NCBI GenBank assembly: GCA_024642525.1
Contig: JAHEAX010000006.1
Location: 62,001 to 126,000, forward strand
DNA: 64,000 nucleotides
DNA from: Erythrobacteraceae bacterium
Lineage (GTDB): Bacteria > Pseudomonadota > Alphaproteobacteria > Sphingomonadales > Sphingomonadaceae
Reading direction: 5' to 3'
Within the stretch, counting starts at the first letter, position 1. Every line of letters starts with the position of its first letter. The translations under genes and the position numbers were made by a program. Under the pieces are notes generated by a model, which did no database searches, was not told where the DNA came from, and worked only from the letters and a program-made list of their open reading frames with translations. Positions 55,148 to 63,333 of the stretch are shown here, piece after piece.

Positions 55148-56371
55148 GTGCAGGACAGGTCACTGGCAGGCGCATATCGCGCCACGCGTGCGTTGACGCA
55201 GGCATTGGCGGCTCCGCTTTCCGATGCCGATGCAACACTGCAGTCTATGGAAGATGCCTCGCCCGCGAAATGGCACCTTGCCCACACCAACTGGTTTTTC
55301 GAAACATTCCTGCTGCGCGATAATTGCGCCGGATACCGGCTGTATGATGAAAGCTGGCCGTTCCTTTTCAATTCCTATTACGAAGCGGAAGGCGCGCGTA
55401 TTTCGCGGCTTTCGCGCGGCATGCTGTCGCGCCCGACTGTCGCGCAAATCCTCGAATGGCGCGCCCATATCGATGATGCGATGGAAGCGCTGCTGGGCAA
55501 TCCTGCCCATGCGCCACTGATTGCACTCGGCATCGCCCATGAACAGCAGCACCAGGAATTGCTGCTGACCGACATAAAACACGCGCTGTTCCAGAACCCG
55601 CTTGGCCCGGCGATGTGGGTTGCTAGCCCGCAAGCATCTGGCGTGCCATCCATCAAGGTTGCCGCTGGCGAAACCGGCTGGAATTCGCACCCTGGCGGCA
55701 TCGTGATGATTGGCAATCAGGGCGAAGGTTTCGCCTTCGACAATGAAGGCCCGGCCCACCGCGTTTTGCTTGAACCTTTCTGCCTTGCTGACCGGCTGGT
55801 GACAAATGGTGAGTGGGCGCGCTTCATTGCAGATGGGGGCTATTCCAAGCCATCCCTTTGGCTGTCCGACGGCTGGGCGTGGGTGCAGAAAAACGGCATT
55901 TGCGCCCCGCTTTACTGGCACGAAGCCGATCATTTTACCCATTCCGGCTGGCAGCCGCGTGATCCAGCAGCGCCTGTTGCCCATATTTCCTATTTCGAAG
56001 CGGACGCCTTTGCGACGTGGGCTGGCGCGCGCCTGCCCACTGAAATGGAGTGGGAAGCAATCGCCCGGCAGCATGATGCCCTTGTTGGAAACCAGCTTGA
56101 TATTGCTGCGCCTCCGCTACCGTGTGGCGGCACAGATATGTTTGGCGATTGCTGGCAGTTCACCCGTTCGGCCTATCTTCCTTATCCGCGCTTCAAACCC
56201 GCAGAAGGCGCAGTGGGCGAATATAATGGCAAGTTCATGTCGGGCCAGTTCGTGCTGAAAGGTGCCAGCTGCGCCACAGCGCGCGGCCATTCGCGCAGTT
56301 CCTATCGTAACTTCTTCTATCCGCATCAGCGGTGGCAATTTACCGGCCTCAGACTGGCCAGGGATTCTTGA
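55148..56371 (+). CDS. egtB: Ergothioneine biosynthesis protein EgtB (iron sulfoxide synthase)
   Basis: Joins cysteine or gamma-glutamylcysteine to trimethylhistidine. The DinB-like N-terminal domain carries the iron ligands His46 (HLAHTNWFF) and His131/His135 (HEQQHQE). The C-terminal FGE-sulfatase domain has NGEWARFI, LPTEMEWEA and ATARGHSRSSYRNFFYPHQRWQF. The start is uncertain: the GTG at 55148 has a weak site. The frame continues upstream, where an ATT (55103) has AGAAGGG 7 bases before it and would add 15 residues. The stop overlaps egtD (TGATG). Confidence 0.93.
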   Translation: MQDRSLAGAYRATRALTQALAAPLSDADATLQSMEDASPAKWHLAHTNWFFETFLLRDNCAGYRLYDESWPFLFNSYYEAEGARISRLSRGMLSRPTVAQILEWRAHIDDAMEALLGNPAHAPLIALGIAHEQQHQELLLTDIKHALFQNPLGPAMWVASPQASGVPSIKVAAGETGWNSHPGGIVMIGNQGEGFAFDNEGPAHRVLLEPFCLADRLVTNGEWARFIADGGYSKPSLWLSDGWAWVQKNGICAPLYWHEADHFTHSGWQPRDPAAPVAHISYFEADAFATWAGARLPTEMEWEAIARQHDALVGNQLDIAAPPLPCGGTDMFGDCWQFTRSAYLPYPRFKPAEGAVGEYNGKFMSGQFVLKGASCATARGHSRSSYRNFFYPHQRWQFTGLRLARDS

Positions 56372-57372
56372 TGACTGTCAAAGGGCAAACCAATCTCGCC
56401 GGCCTTGAACTGGTGGACCGTGACGATGCAGGCGTGGACCGCGCGTTCAGGGCCGATGTGCTTGCCGGCCTCGCCCAGCAGCAAAAAGCGATCCCGGCCC
56501 GCTGGTTCTATGATGAACGCGGATCGGAATTGTTCGAAGATATCACCAGCCAGCCTGAATATTATCCAACCCGCGCCGAGACGGAGATACTGGAAAGCCG
56601 CGGCCGCGAATTTGCCGAAGCCATCGGTGCAGGGCAGGCGGTGGTCGAATTCGGTTCCGGCAGTTCTATAAAAACTCCGCTTCTGCTGCGCGCCATAGAG
56701 CCTGCTGCCTATGTGCCGCTGGATATTTCCGGCGATTTCCTGCGCGCTGCAGCAGCTGACCTGTCTGACAAATTTCCCGGCCTGCCAGTCTATCCGGTGG
56801 AAGCGGATTTCATGCGCAGGGTGGAATTGCCCGAAGAAGTGGCAGACCTGAAAAAGCTCGGGTTCTTTCCCGGTTCGACCATTGGCAACATGATCGCGCC
56901 GACCGCAGTTGATTTGCTGCGCAACATGGCAGCGACGCTTGGTGTTGGCTCCATGCTGCTGATCGGCATGGATCTGGTGAAGGATACACAAATCCTTGAA
57001 GCCGCTTACGATGATGCAGCCGGAGTGACTGCGGCGTTCAATCTTAACCTGGTGCACCGCGTAAACCGCGAATTGGCCGGCACCATTGCGGTCGCTGAAC
57101 TGCGCCATAAGGCCCGCTGGAATGACGATTTTGCCCGCATCGAAATGCATCTTGAAGCGAAGTCCGAAATGCACTTCGAAGTTGCAGGCAGACCCTTCAC
57201 TTTGAAGAAGGGCGAGACAATACACACTGAAAACAGTCACAAATTCACTGCACGCAGTGCCAATATGCTGCTGACGGCCGGTGGGTGGACGCCGATACAC
57301 CGCTGGAACGATACAGAAGAACGTTTCTCGCTTATCCTCGCGCAATCCGCGCCACCGCGCAGCGCGCCCTGA
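56371..57372 (+). CDS. egtD: L-histidine N(alpha)-methyltransferase EgtD
   Basis: Trimethylates histidine to hercynine, the first step of ergothioneine synthesis, using SAM. Family features: YDERGSELFEDITSQPEYYPTRAE, the SAM loop EFGSGSS, DISGDFLRAAA, FFPGSTIGNM and the C-terminal E.SHKFT. 333 residues. ATG 56371 overlaps the egtB stop by 1 base. The pair is a minimal two-gene arrangement; the last-step lyase (EgtE) and EgtA/EgtC are not here. Confidence 0.95.
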   Translation: MTVKGQTNLAGLELVDRDDAGVDRAFRADVLAGLAQQQKAIPARWFYDERGSELFEDITSQPEYYPTRAETEILESRGREFAEAIGAGQAVVEFGSGSSIKTPLLLRAIEPAAYVPLDISGDFLRAAAADLSDKFPGLPVYPVEADFMRRVELPEEVADLKKLGFFPGSTIGNMIAPTAVDLLRNMAATLGVGSMLLIGMDLVKDTQILEAAYDDAAGVTAAFNLNLVHRVNRELAGTIAVAELRHKARWNDDFARIEMHLEAKSEMHFEVAGRPFTLKKGETIHTENSHKFTARSANMLLTAGGWTPIHRWNDTEERFSLILAQSAPPRSAP

Positions 57373-57469
57373 GGGTTAAAGGCCACTGAATTTTGCGGCC
57401 TGTTGCGCCCGGCAAATTTTGCGGCGCGCGTTCATGGACCATATGCATGGCGCATCCTATATGTGTGTC

Positions 57470-58141
57470 ATGTCACTTGGAGAGATCTGGAGCGCACTTG
57501 CAGCGGTAATTGCGCAGATACCCCGTTCGGGATTGCTGGTCGCGGTTCTGACGGCGCTTGTCGCAGGCTGGATCGGCGCTCTTATGGTCCGGCGGCGCGT
57601 ACCAATGGGCCACTTCGTGCGGACAGCCAGCACCGTTGCGTTGGCCTGTATTCTGGTGACTGTGGTGCTCCAGCTGTCACGTTTCGATTCGCGGATGGAT
57701 TTTGCGATTCCTGAAATGGGTATGCCCCGCCAATTGGTGGAAGGGGGCGAAACGCGCATTCCGCTGGCTCCGGACGGGCATTTCTGGCTCCGCGCAGAGG
57801 TTAATGGCGAGCCTGTCTCCTTCATGATCGATACCGGCGCCACGCTGACGGCAGTTTCCGACACCGTGGCAGCACGGGCGGGGCTGGAGCCCCGAAGGGG
57901 CGGCATTCCCATCCGGTTGAATACCGCCAACGGGGCGATTGCCGCGCAGGTGACCACGATTGATGAATTGCGTTTCGGCAATGTCGCAGCGCGCGGATTG
58001 GATGCGGTGATGGCGCCCAATCTGGGTGAAACGAATGTGATCGGGATGAACCTGCTGTCTCGCCTCAAGTCGTGGCGGGTGGAAGACAATACGCTCATTC
58101 TCGTGCCCAATAATCCGCAACCGGCCCTTAATGCCGAATAA
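57470..58141 (+). CDS. Membrane-bound retropepsin-like aspartic protease
   Basis: About 223 residues. Two N-terminal hydrophobic segments (GLLVAVLTALVAGWIGALMV and ASTVALACILVTVVLQL) anchor a periplasmic domain. That domain has a single DTGA catalytic motif in FMIDTGATLTAVSD and a following VIGMNLLSRL flap-like region. This is the clan AA, TIGR02281-like group, which must dimerise to be active. Start choice is unclear: ATGs at 57434, 57443, 57461 and 57470 are all possible. Confidence 0.85.
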   Translation: MSLGEIWSALAAVIAQIPRSGLLVAVLTALVAGWIGALMVRRRVPMGHFVRTASTVALACILVTVVLQLSRFDSRMDFAIPEMGMPRQLVEGGETRIPLAPDGHFWLRAEVNGEPVSFMIDTGATLTAVSDTVAARAGLEPRRGGIPIRLNTANGAIAAQVTTIDELRFGNVAARGLDAVMAPNLGETNVIGMNLLSRLKSWRVEDNTLILVPNNPQPALNAE

Positions 58142-58186
58142 TTGCGGCTCTTGCCGTTGTTGCAGGGCTGGTGCAGAACCTGTGCC

Positions 58187-58984
58187 ATGACAAAATCAGC
58201 CAAGTTCGCCCGCTTTGCCCTGTTCCTTTCGCTGGCGCTCGTCGCCTGGTTTGCAGTGGCAGCCTTCGGTCCCAAATTCGGGCTATTCAGCTGGAAAATC
58301 GGCTTTGGTACAATGACGGCGGGTTGGGGCATCTACCTCATCGGTGCGACTGCCCTGGTGGCCGCCATCGCGTTGATTGCAAGCCTTATTCGCGCACCGC
58401 GCACGGGATGGGTAAAGGCACTGGTGGCGCTGATTATTCCGGCAGCTTTCTTTTTTGCCCTCGGGTCAGTGAAAAGCACGGCTGAAAGCGTGCCGCCCAT
58501 CCACGACGTGACGACCAACATCGTCGATCCGCCGATGTATTCGCAGGCAACGCTCGACATTCGCGATTCGCTGGAGGCCAATCCGATTACGGATTTCCAG
58601 ACACCACTGGGCCAGTTCGAGATGTGGCAGGGTGAACGTTTTGCCGATGTCGCGGACAAGACCGCAGGCGAATTGATCACCGGCGCATTTCCGAAATTGC
58701 AGACCGTTCGCCTTGACATGCCAACCCATGAAGCCGTGGCGAAGGTAATGGCGGTCATGAATGATGCAGGTCTTGCCGATGTTCGCGCAGAAGGCGACAT
58801 CGTCGAAGGCGTTGCAGAAACCTTCCTGTATGGTTTCAGAGATGATGTCGTTGCCCGTGTCCGCCCGGTCGAAGGCGGGTCTGAAGTGGATTTTCGATCT
58901 ACATCACGCGTCGGACTGAGCGATCTTGGCGTTAACGCAGAACGCGTTTCGGGCCTGATCGACGCGCTGAACGCCAGCACCTGA
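58187..58984 (+). CDS. DUF1499 membrane protein
   Basis: 265 residues. Three N-terminal hydrophobic segments (about residues 6-95) are followed by a soluble DUF1499 domain. Features: PPIHDVTTNI, FRDDVVARVRP and the closing RSTSRVGLSDLGVNAERV. The domain's function is unknown. ATG 58187 is preferred; the open frame begins at 58142, 1 base after the protease stop. No clear ribosome-binding site. Confidence 0.85.
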   Translation: MTKSAKFARFALFLSLALVAWFAVAAFGPKFGLFSWKIGFGTMTAGWGIYLIGATALVAAIALIASLIRAPRTGWVKALVALIIPAAFFFALGSVKSTAESVPPIHDVTTNIVDPPMYSQATLDIRDSLEANPITDFQTPLGQFEMWQGERFADVADKTAGELITGAFPKLQTVRLDMPTHEAVAKVMAVMNDAGLADVRAEGDIVEGVAETFLYGFRDDVVARVRPVEGGSEVDFRSTSRVGLSDLGVNAERVSGLIDALNAST

Positions 58985-59008
58985 GCGGTTAAGGGAAAGT
59001 CGCGTGGA

Positions 59009-59638
59009 TTAGTCGCCGCGATCGGCGGCAATTCCGCGTTCAAGGATGGACCGCGCGATTGCTGCGAGGTCTTCTGCCGGTCGGCTGTCTGACCAGACCC
59101 CGTATCGAAGACCGAGAAACACGTTCATTCCCATCAGCGCCCAGGCGTGGGCTTCTTCCATGCCGGCACGAAATTCTCCGCTTTTCTCCCCTGCCTTAAG
59201 CCGCGCTTCGATGCGGGTGGCAGTGGTTTCATAATGTTCGCGGTAGCTGCCAGGATCGACAAATTCCGCTTCGTCGATGATGCGGTAGATTTCCTTGTGA
59301 TCGCGCGCGAAGGTGAGGAAGGATGCAAGCGCAGCTTCCTCGGTCTGAAAGGCTGACATGTCGGGGCCGAGCGAGCTACCCACGACTTGCCGCACGCGTT
59401 CGCTCATGTCGCGCACCAGGGCGCGGAAGACGTCATCCTTGGTATCGAAATAGGTGTAGAAGCTGCCCAGAGCCGTTCCAGCGCGGCGGGTAATTCCGCT
59501 GATGGACGCATCGTGGAAGCCGCGTTCGCCGAATTCCGCCTCCGCAGCGTCCAGCAATTTGCGCATGGTCTGTGCCCCACGCGCAGTCCTTGGCTGCTTG
59601 GAGGCATTTTGTCCGACAGCGCGATTTTGAACCTTCAT
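59009..59638 (-). CDS. TetR-family transcriptional regulator
   Basis: About 209 residues. The N-terminal HTH is typical (TMRKLLDAAEAEFGERGFHDASISGITRRAGTALGSFYTYFDTKDDVF). The ligand domain is not identifiable. It is divergent from the TonB-dependent receptor gene over a 102-base gap holding a palindrome, so it probably controls that receptor and/or itself. ATG 59638 or GTG 59644 could start. Confidence 0.92.
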   Translation of the reverse strand: MKVQNRAVGQNASKQPRTARGAQTMRKLLDAAEAEFGERGFHDASISGITRRAGTALGSFYTYFDTKDDVFRALVRDMSERVRQVVGSSLGPDMSAFQTEEAALASFLTFARDHKEIYRIIDEAEFVDPGSYREHYETTATRIEARLKAGEKSGEFRAGMEEAHAWALMGMNVFLGLRYGVWSDSRPAEDLAAIARSILERGIAADRGD

Positions 59639-59681
59639 GGCCACCGGAATTAGCCGGATATGGAAAATTTACAAGCAGAAC

Positions 59682-59710
59682 TTGAAAGTTGGTTCAACAT
59701 TCAATATTCA
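59682..59710. promoter_or_regulatory. Candidate operator/promoter between TetR and TonB-receptor genes
   Basis: TTGAA-AGTTGG-TTCAA (59682-59697) is a 16-bp palindrome with 5-base arms and a 6-base centre. TTGAAA (59682-59687) also lies 17 bases before TATTCA (59705-59710), a partial -35/-10 pair reading toward the receptor. A repressor bound to the palindrome would cover the -35 box. Assignment is inference. Confidence 0.4.
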
Positions 59711-59740
59711 GGCTGCAATTATCTTGGGAGGATAAAATCA

Positions 59741-62077
59741 ATGGTCCGTTCGCGTCGATTCGCTTGCACTCTTTTGGCGGGTGCTGCGGCAATCGCTTTC
59801 ACAGATGCCCCGCTCATGGCGCAGGAAGCATCCGCGCCAGCAGCGGCCGAAGATCTCGGCGGTGATGTCATCGTGGTCACAGCCCGTCGGCGCGAGGAAC
59901 GGCTGCAGGATGTGCCGCTTTCCATCAGCGCCATCAGCGGCGATTCTCTGGCGAAACAGGGCGCGCTTGAACTGACGGCGGTGGCACAGGAAGTGCCTAA
60001 CCTGACGCTCGAGGTTTCGCGCGGGACGAACACCACGCTGACGGCATTCATTCGCGGCGTTGGCCAGCAGGACCCTGTTGCAGGCTTCGAAGCGGGCGTG
60101 GGTCTCTATGTTGATGACGTCTATCTCAACCGTCCGCAGGCAGCCGTGCTCGATATCTATGATGTTGACCGGATTGAAGTGCTGCGCGGGCCGCAGGGCA
60201 CGCTCTATGGCCGCAACACCATCGGCGGCGCGATCAAATATGTAACGGCGCGCCTGTCGGATGATCCGGAATTCAAGATTCGCGGCACTTATGGTTCCTA
60301 TGACCAGGCAGATGTCGTCGTCAGCGGCTCCATTCCGCTAGGCGATACGCTGAAATTCGGTGCGAGCGCCGCCCGCCTCAGCCGCGGCGGATTCGGTGAC
60401 AATCTGGTTCAGCCCGGCGTTGAAAACTACAACAAGGATGTCTGGGGTGGCCGCGCCACTCTGGAATTTGACAATGGTCCGCTGTTTGTCCGCCTGTCCG
60501 GCGATTACATCAAGGACAAGAGCGACCCGCGCCAGGGCACTCGCCTCATCACCAGCCTTTTCACCGGCCAGCCGGTGCTGGACGATATCTATGATACGCG
60601 CGCTGGTCTGGACGTGGTCAAGCAGGAAGTCGAAGCCTATGGCGGCGCACTGTCCATCGCGCTGCAAGTCAGCGACACGATCACACTCAAGTCGATCACT
60701 GGTTACCGCAAGGACAAGTCCACCACCCCGATCGACTTCGACAGCCTGGCTTCCTCCGATCTCGATGTGCCGGCCATCTACAAGAACGACCAGATCAGCC
60801 AGGAACTCCAGCTGCTCTACGAATCGGACAAGCTGAATGGTGTTCTGGGTGCGTATTATCTCGATGCCGATGCATTCACTGCGTTTGACGTGGCGCTGTT
60901 CAATACCGGCGCTTTGATCGGTCTGCCCGGCCTCAACGCGCAGACGCTGGGCGATGTGAATACCAAGACATGGTCTGTCTTTGGCGATTTCACCTATGAT
61001 ATTTCGGACCAGCTGGCGATTTCGCTGGGTGGCCGCTTTACCAATGACAAACGTTCGTCGCGCATCCTTCGTACGACCTTTATCGGCGGGTTTTCCGACC
61101 TGTTTGGCGGCGCTGCCATTCCGATTGCTGTCACGTCCGACTTTAACGGCAGCAAGACGTTCAAGGAATTTACCCCGCGCGCGTCGATCAGCTTCAAGCC
61201 GAACGAAAATCACAATTTCTACATCAGCTATTCGCAGGGTTTCAAAGGCGGAGGTTTCGATCCGCGCGGCCAGTCCACCGCTGCACCGGATCTGAACGGC
61301 AGCGGCGCGCGTGATGACGAAGATATCTTCAACTTCCTCAGCTTCGATCCAGAAACGGTCGACAGCTATGAAATCGGCTGGAAGGGCTCGTTGCTGGAAA
61401 ATCGGCTGAACCTCAGCCTCGCCGTTTTCAAGGGCGATTATAATGATGTCCAGATCCCCGGTTCCATCGGTGTAGACACCAATAATGACGGCGTGAACGA
61501 CAGCTTCATTGGAATCACTTCCAACGCGGCAAGCGCGGATGTGAACGGTGTCGAATTCGAAGGTCGTGCATTGGTCGGGGCTGACTTTGCAGGCGTTGGC
61601 AGCAGGTTCAACGTGAACTGGTCGCTTGGTTACCTTGATGCCAAGTACAACACTTTCATCGATGCGTTCGGCAATGACGTGGCAGACCAGCGCGTGTTCC
61701 AGAACACGCCTGAATTCACCGTCCACGCCGGGTTTGATCTCGGCCTGCCGATGGCTGGCGGGATGATGGACTTCCTCGGCTCTGTCTCGATGCGCAGCGA
61801 TGCCAGCCAGTTCGAAGTGCCGAACAAGTTCCTCGATCAGGACGGCTTCTCGCTGGTGGATGCCAGCATCGTCTATACTGACGATTCGGATCGTTTCTCC
61901 ATCGGCGTTCACGGCAAGAACCTGTTCGACAAACGCTACATCGTGTCGGGCTACAACTTCGTGGCAGGCGGCACAGGCGGAGCACCGTTCGTATCGACCC
62001 TCGGCCTCGAAGGCACGCTAACCGGTTTTTACGGCGATCCACGGCGGTTCTACATTACCGGCGAAGTTCGCTTCTAA
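59741..62077 (+). CDS. TonB-dependent outer-membrane receptor
   Basis: 778 residues. A signal peptide ending in APLMAQ precedes a TonB-box-like DVIVVTA, the plug domain (LQDVPLSISAISGDSL, RGPQGTLYGRNTIGGAI) and a 22-strand barrel ending in the terminal Phe of GEVRF. GGGAGGA lies 10 bases before the ATG. This is the sphingomonad type often used for plant or complex carbon compounds; the ligand is unknown. The flanking TetR gene suggests substrate-dependent control. Confidence 0.94.
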   Translation: MVRSRRFACTLLAGAAAIAFTDAPLMAQEASAPAAAEDLGGDVIVVTARRREERLQDVPLSISAISGDSLAKQGALELTAVAQEVPNLTLEVSRGTNTTLTAFIRGVGQQDPVAGFEAGVGLYVDDVYLNRPQAAVLDIYDVDRIEVLRGPQGTLYGRNTIGGAIKYVTARLSDDPEFKIRGTYGSYDQADVVVSGSIPLGDTLKFGASAARLSRGGFGDNLVQPGVENYNKDVWGGRATLEFDNGPLFVRLSGDYIKDKSDPRQGTRLITSLFTGQPVLDDIYDTRAGLDVVKQEVEAYGGALSIALQVSDTITLKSITGYRKDKSTTPIDFDSLASSDLDVPAIYKNDQISQELQLLYESDKLNGVLGAYYLDADAFTAFDVALFNTGALIGLPGLNAQTLGDVNTKTWSVFGDFTYDISDQLAISLGGRFTNDKRSSRILRTTFIGGFSDLFGGAAIPIAVTSDFNGSKTFKEFTPRASISFKPNENHNFYISYSQGFKGGGFDPRGQSTAAPDLNGSGARDDEDIFNFLSFDPETVDSYEIGWKGSLLENRLNLSLAVFKGDYNDVQIPGSIGVDTNNDGVNDSFIGITSNAASADVNGVEFEGRALVGADFAGVGSRFNVNWSLGYLDAKYNTFIDAFGNDVADQRVFQNTPEFTVHAGFDLGLPMAGGMMDFLGSVSMRSDASQFEVPNKFLDQDGFSLVDASIVYTDDSDRFSIGVHGKNLFDKRYIVSGYNFVAGGTGGAPFVSTLGLEGTLTGFYGDPRRFYITGEVRF

Positions 62078-62097
62078 GGCGGCAACACCGCAAAAAC

Positions 62098-62133
62098 AGC
62101 GCGCGTCATGCCACACGGCATGGCGCGCGTTTT
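62098..62133 (+). terminator. Long-stem terminator after the TonB receptor
   Basis: A long stem around CATGCC-ACAC-GGCATG continues through GCGCGC pairs with one or two G-T pairs, followed by TTTT. It starts 21 bases after the receptor stop and precedes the tRNA gene on the other strand. Confidence 0.85.
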
Positions 62134-62159
62134 GCTATGTAAATCATGGAGAAGAAGGA

Positions 62160-62234
62160 TGGCTGGGGTGGCAGGGATCGAACCTGCGAATGCCGATACC
62201 AAAAACCGGTGCCTTACCGCTTGGCTACACCCCA
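62160..62234 (-). tRNA. tRNA-Gln (anticodon UUG)
   Basis: 75 bases including an encoded CCA. Reading the minus strand: acceptor TGGGGTG pairs with CACCCCA, D-stem GCC/GGC, anticodon stem CCGGT/ATCGG around the loop TTTTGGT (anticodon TTG), and T-arm GCAGG-TTCGATC-CCTGC. The discriminator base is G. All stems are intact. Confidence 0.96.
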
Positions 62235-62342
62235 GCAGCGCTGCCGTGCAGCGCGGACGCCTCTATAACGTCCGCGCCGTGGATGGGAAGGGGGTAACGG
62301 GAAATCTTCTCGGGCAAGTTGCGGCGCGATGCAGCGGGCCTG

Positions 62343-63212
62343 TCAGGCGTTTTCCGATTGGGCGCCCCTTGTTGCAAAATCGGCAGCGGAATGGCGTTCC
62401 GGCAATTGCTCAGCCTCGTCGCCCCAAACCTTGTTGACCATGCGCGCGCGGATGACGGCAGGGCGCTGGTTTATCTCTTCCACCCAGCGGATGACGTGTT
62501 CGTATTCGTGGATGGACAGGAATTTGCGCGCTTCGCCATAGATAGTCCCGCTGACAAATGGTGCCAGCCATGGGAACGTGGCCATGTCGGCAATCGTATA
62601 ATCATCCCCGCCCAGAAAACGTGCTTCCTTCAGGCGCTGATTGGCAACATCGAACAGGCGCTTCGTTTCCATCGCATAGCGATTGATGGGGTATTCGTAT
62701 TTTTCGGGCGCATAAGCGTAGAAATGACCGAAGCCACCGCCGATGAATGGCGCGCTGCCTACCTGCCAGAAAAGCCAGCTGAGTACTTCTGCGCGTGTGC
62801 CTGCATCTGTCGGCAGGAACCGACCGAATTTTTCCGCCATATGCATCAGGATTGCGCCGGATTCGAACACGCGAATGGGCTCTGCGCCGCTGCGATCCAC
62901 CATGGCAGGAATTTTCGAATTCGGATTGATGTTCACAAATCCGCTGGTGAACTGCGTCCCGCTGCCGATGTCGATCAGCCAAGCGTCATATTCTGCATCG
63001 TGGTGGCCCGCCTCGAGCAGTTCTTCGAAAATGATATTGGCCTTCACCCCGTTGGGCGTGGCGAGCGAATAGAGCTGGAAGGGGTGCTTGCCCACGGGCA
63101 GTTCCTTCTCCTCGCGCGCGCCGGCCGTTGGCCTGTTGATGGCCGCGAACCGGCCACCATTTTCGGTGTCATTGGTCCAGACTTCGGGCGGGGTATAGGT
63201 CGGGTCTGCCAT
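62343..63212 (-). CDS. yghU: YghU-type glutathione S-transferase / disulfide-bond oxidoreductase
   Basis: 289 residues. The N-terminal thioredoxin-like domain starts after residue 45 (FQLYSLATPNGVKANIIFEEL, NPNSKIPAMVD, FESGAILMHMAEK), and the helical domain has SWLFWQVGSAPFIGGGFGHF and DYTIADMATFPW. These are features of YghU/Nu-class GSTs with glutathione-dependent disulfide reductase activity. ATG 63212 (MADPTYTPPEVW) fits the family; the open frame extends to 63269. Confidence 0.93.
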   Translation of the reverse strand: MADPTYTPPEVWTNDTENGGRFAAINRPTAGAREEKELPVGKHPFQLYSLATPNGVKANIIFEELLEAGHHDAEYDAWLIDIGSGTQFTSGFVNINPNSKIPAMVDRSGAEPIRVFESGAILMHMAEKFGRFLPTDAGTRAEVLSWLFWQVGSAPFIGGGFGHFYAYAPEKYEYPINRYAMETKRLFDVANQRLKEARFLGGDDYTIADMATFPWLAPFVSGTIYGEARKFLSIHEYEHVIRWVEEINQRPAVIRARMVNKVWGDEAEQLPERHSAADFATRGAQSENA

Positions 63213-63333
63213 CGATGCTCCGTCGTGTTTGCGCGATTGTGCATGGGGGAGATGGGCCAATGCTGCCACTTGCGCAAGCGCACGCCGAAAACAGGGTGGG
63301 AACCCAAGGGCATATCAGCGGGTTATCCGCTTC

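Noticed and set aside
60338-61912. 524-residue minus-strand open frame inside the TonB receptor
   Set aside because: The receptor is unambiguous with plug, barrel and terminal Phe; the antisense frame has no domain and no start signal.
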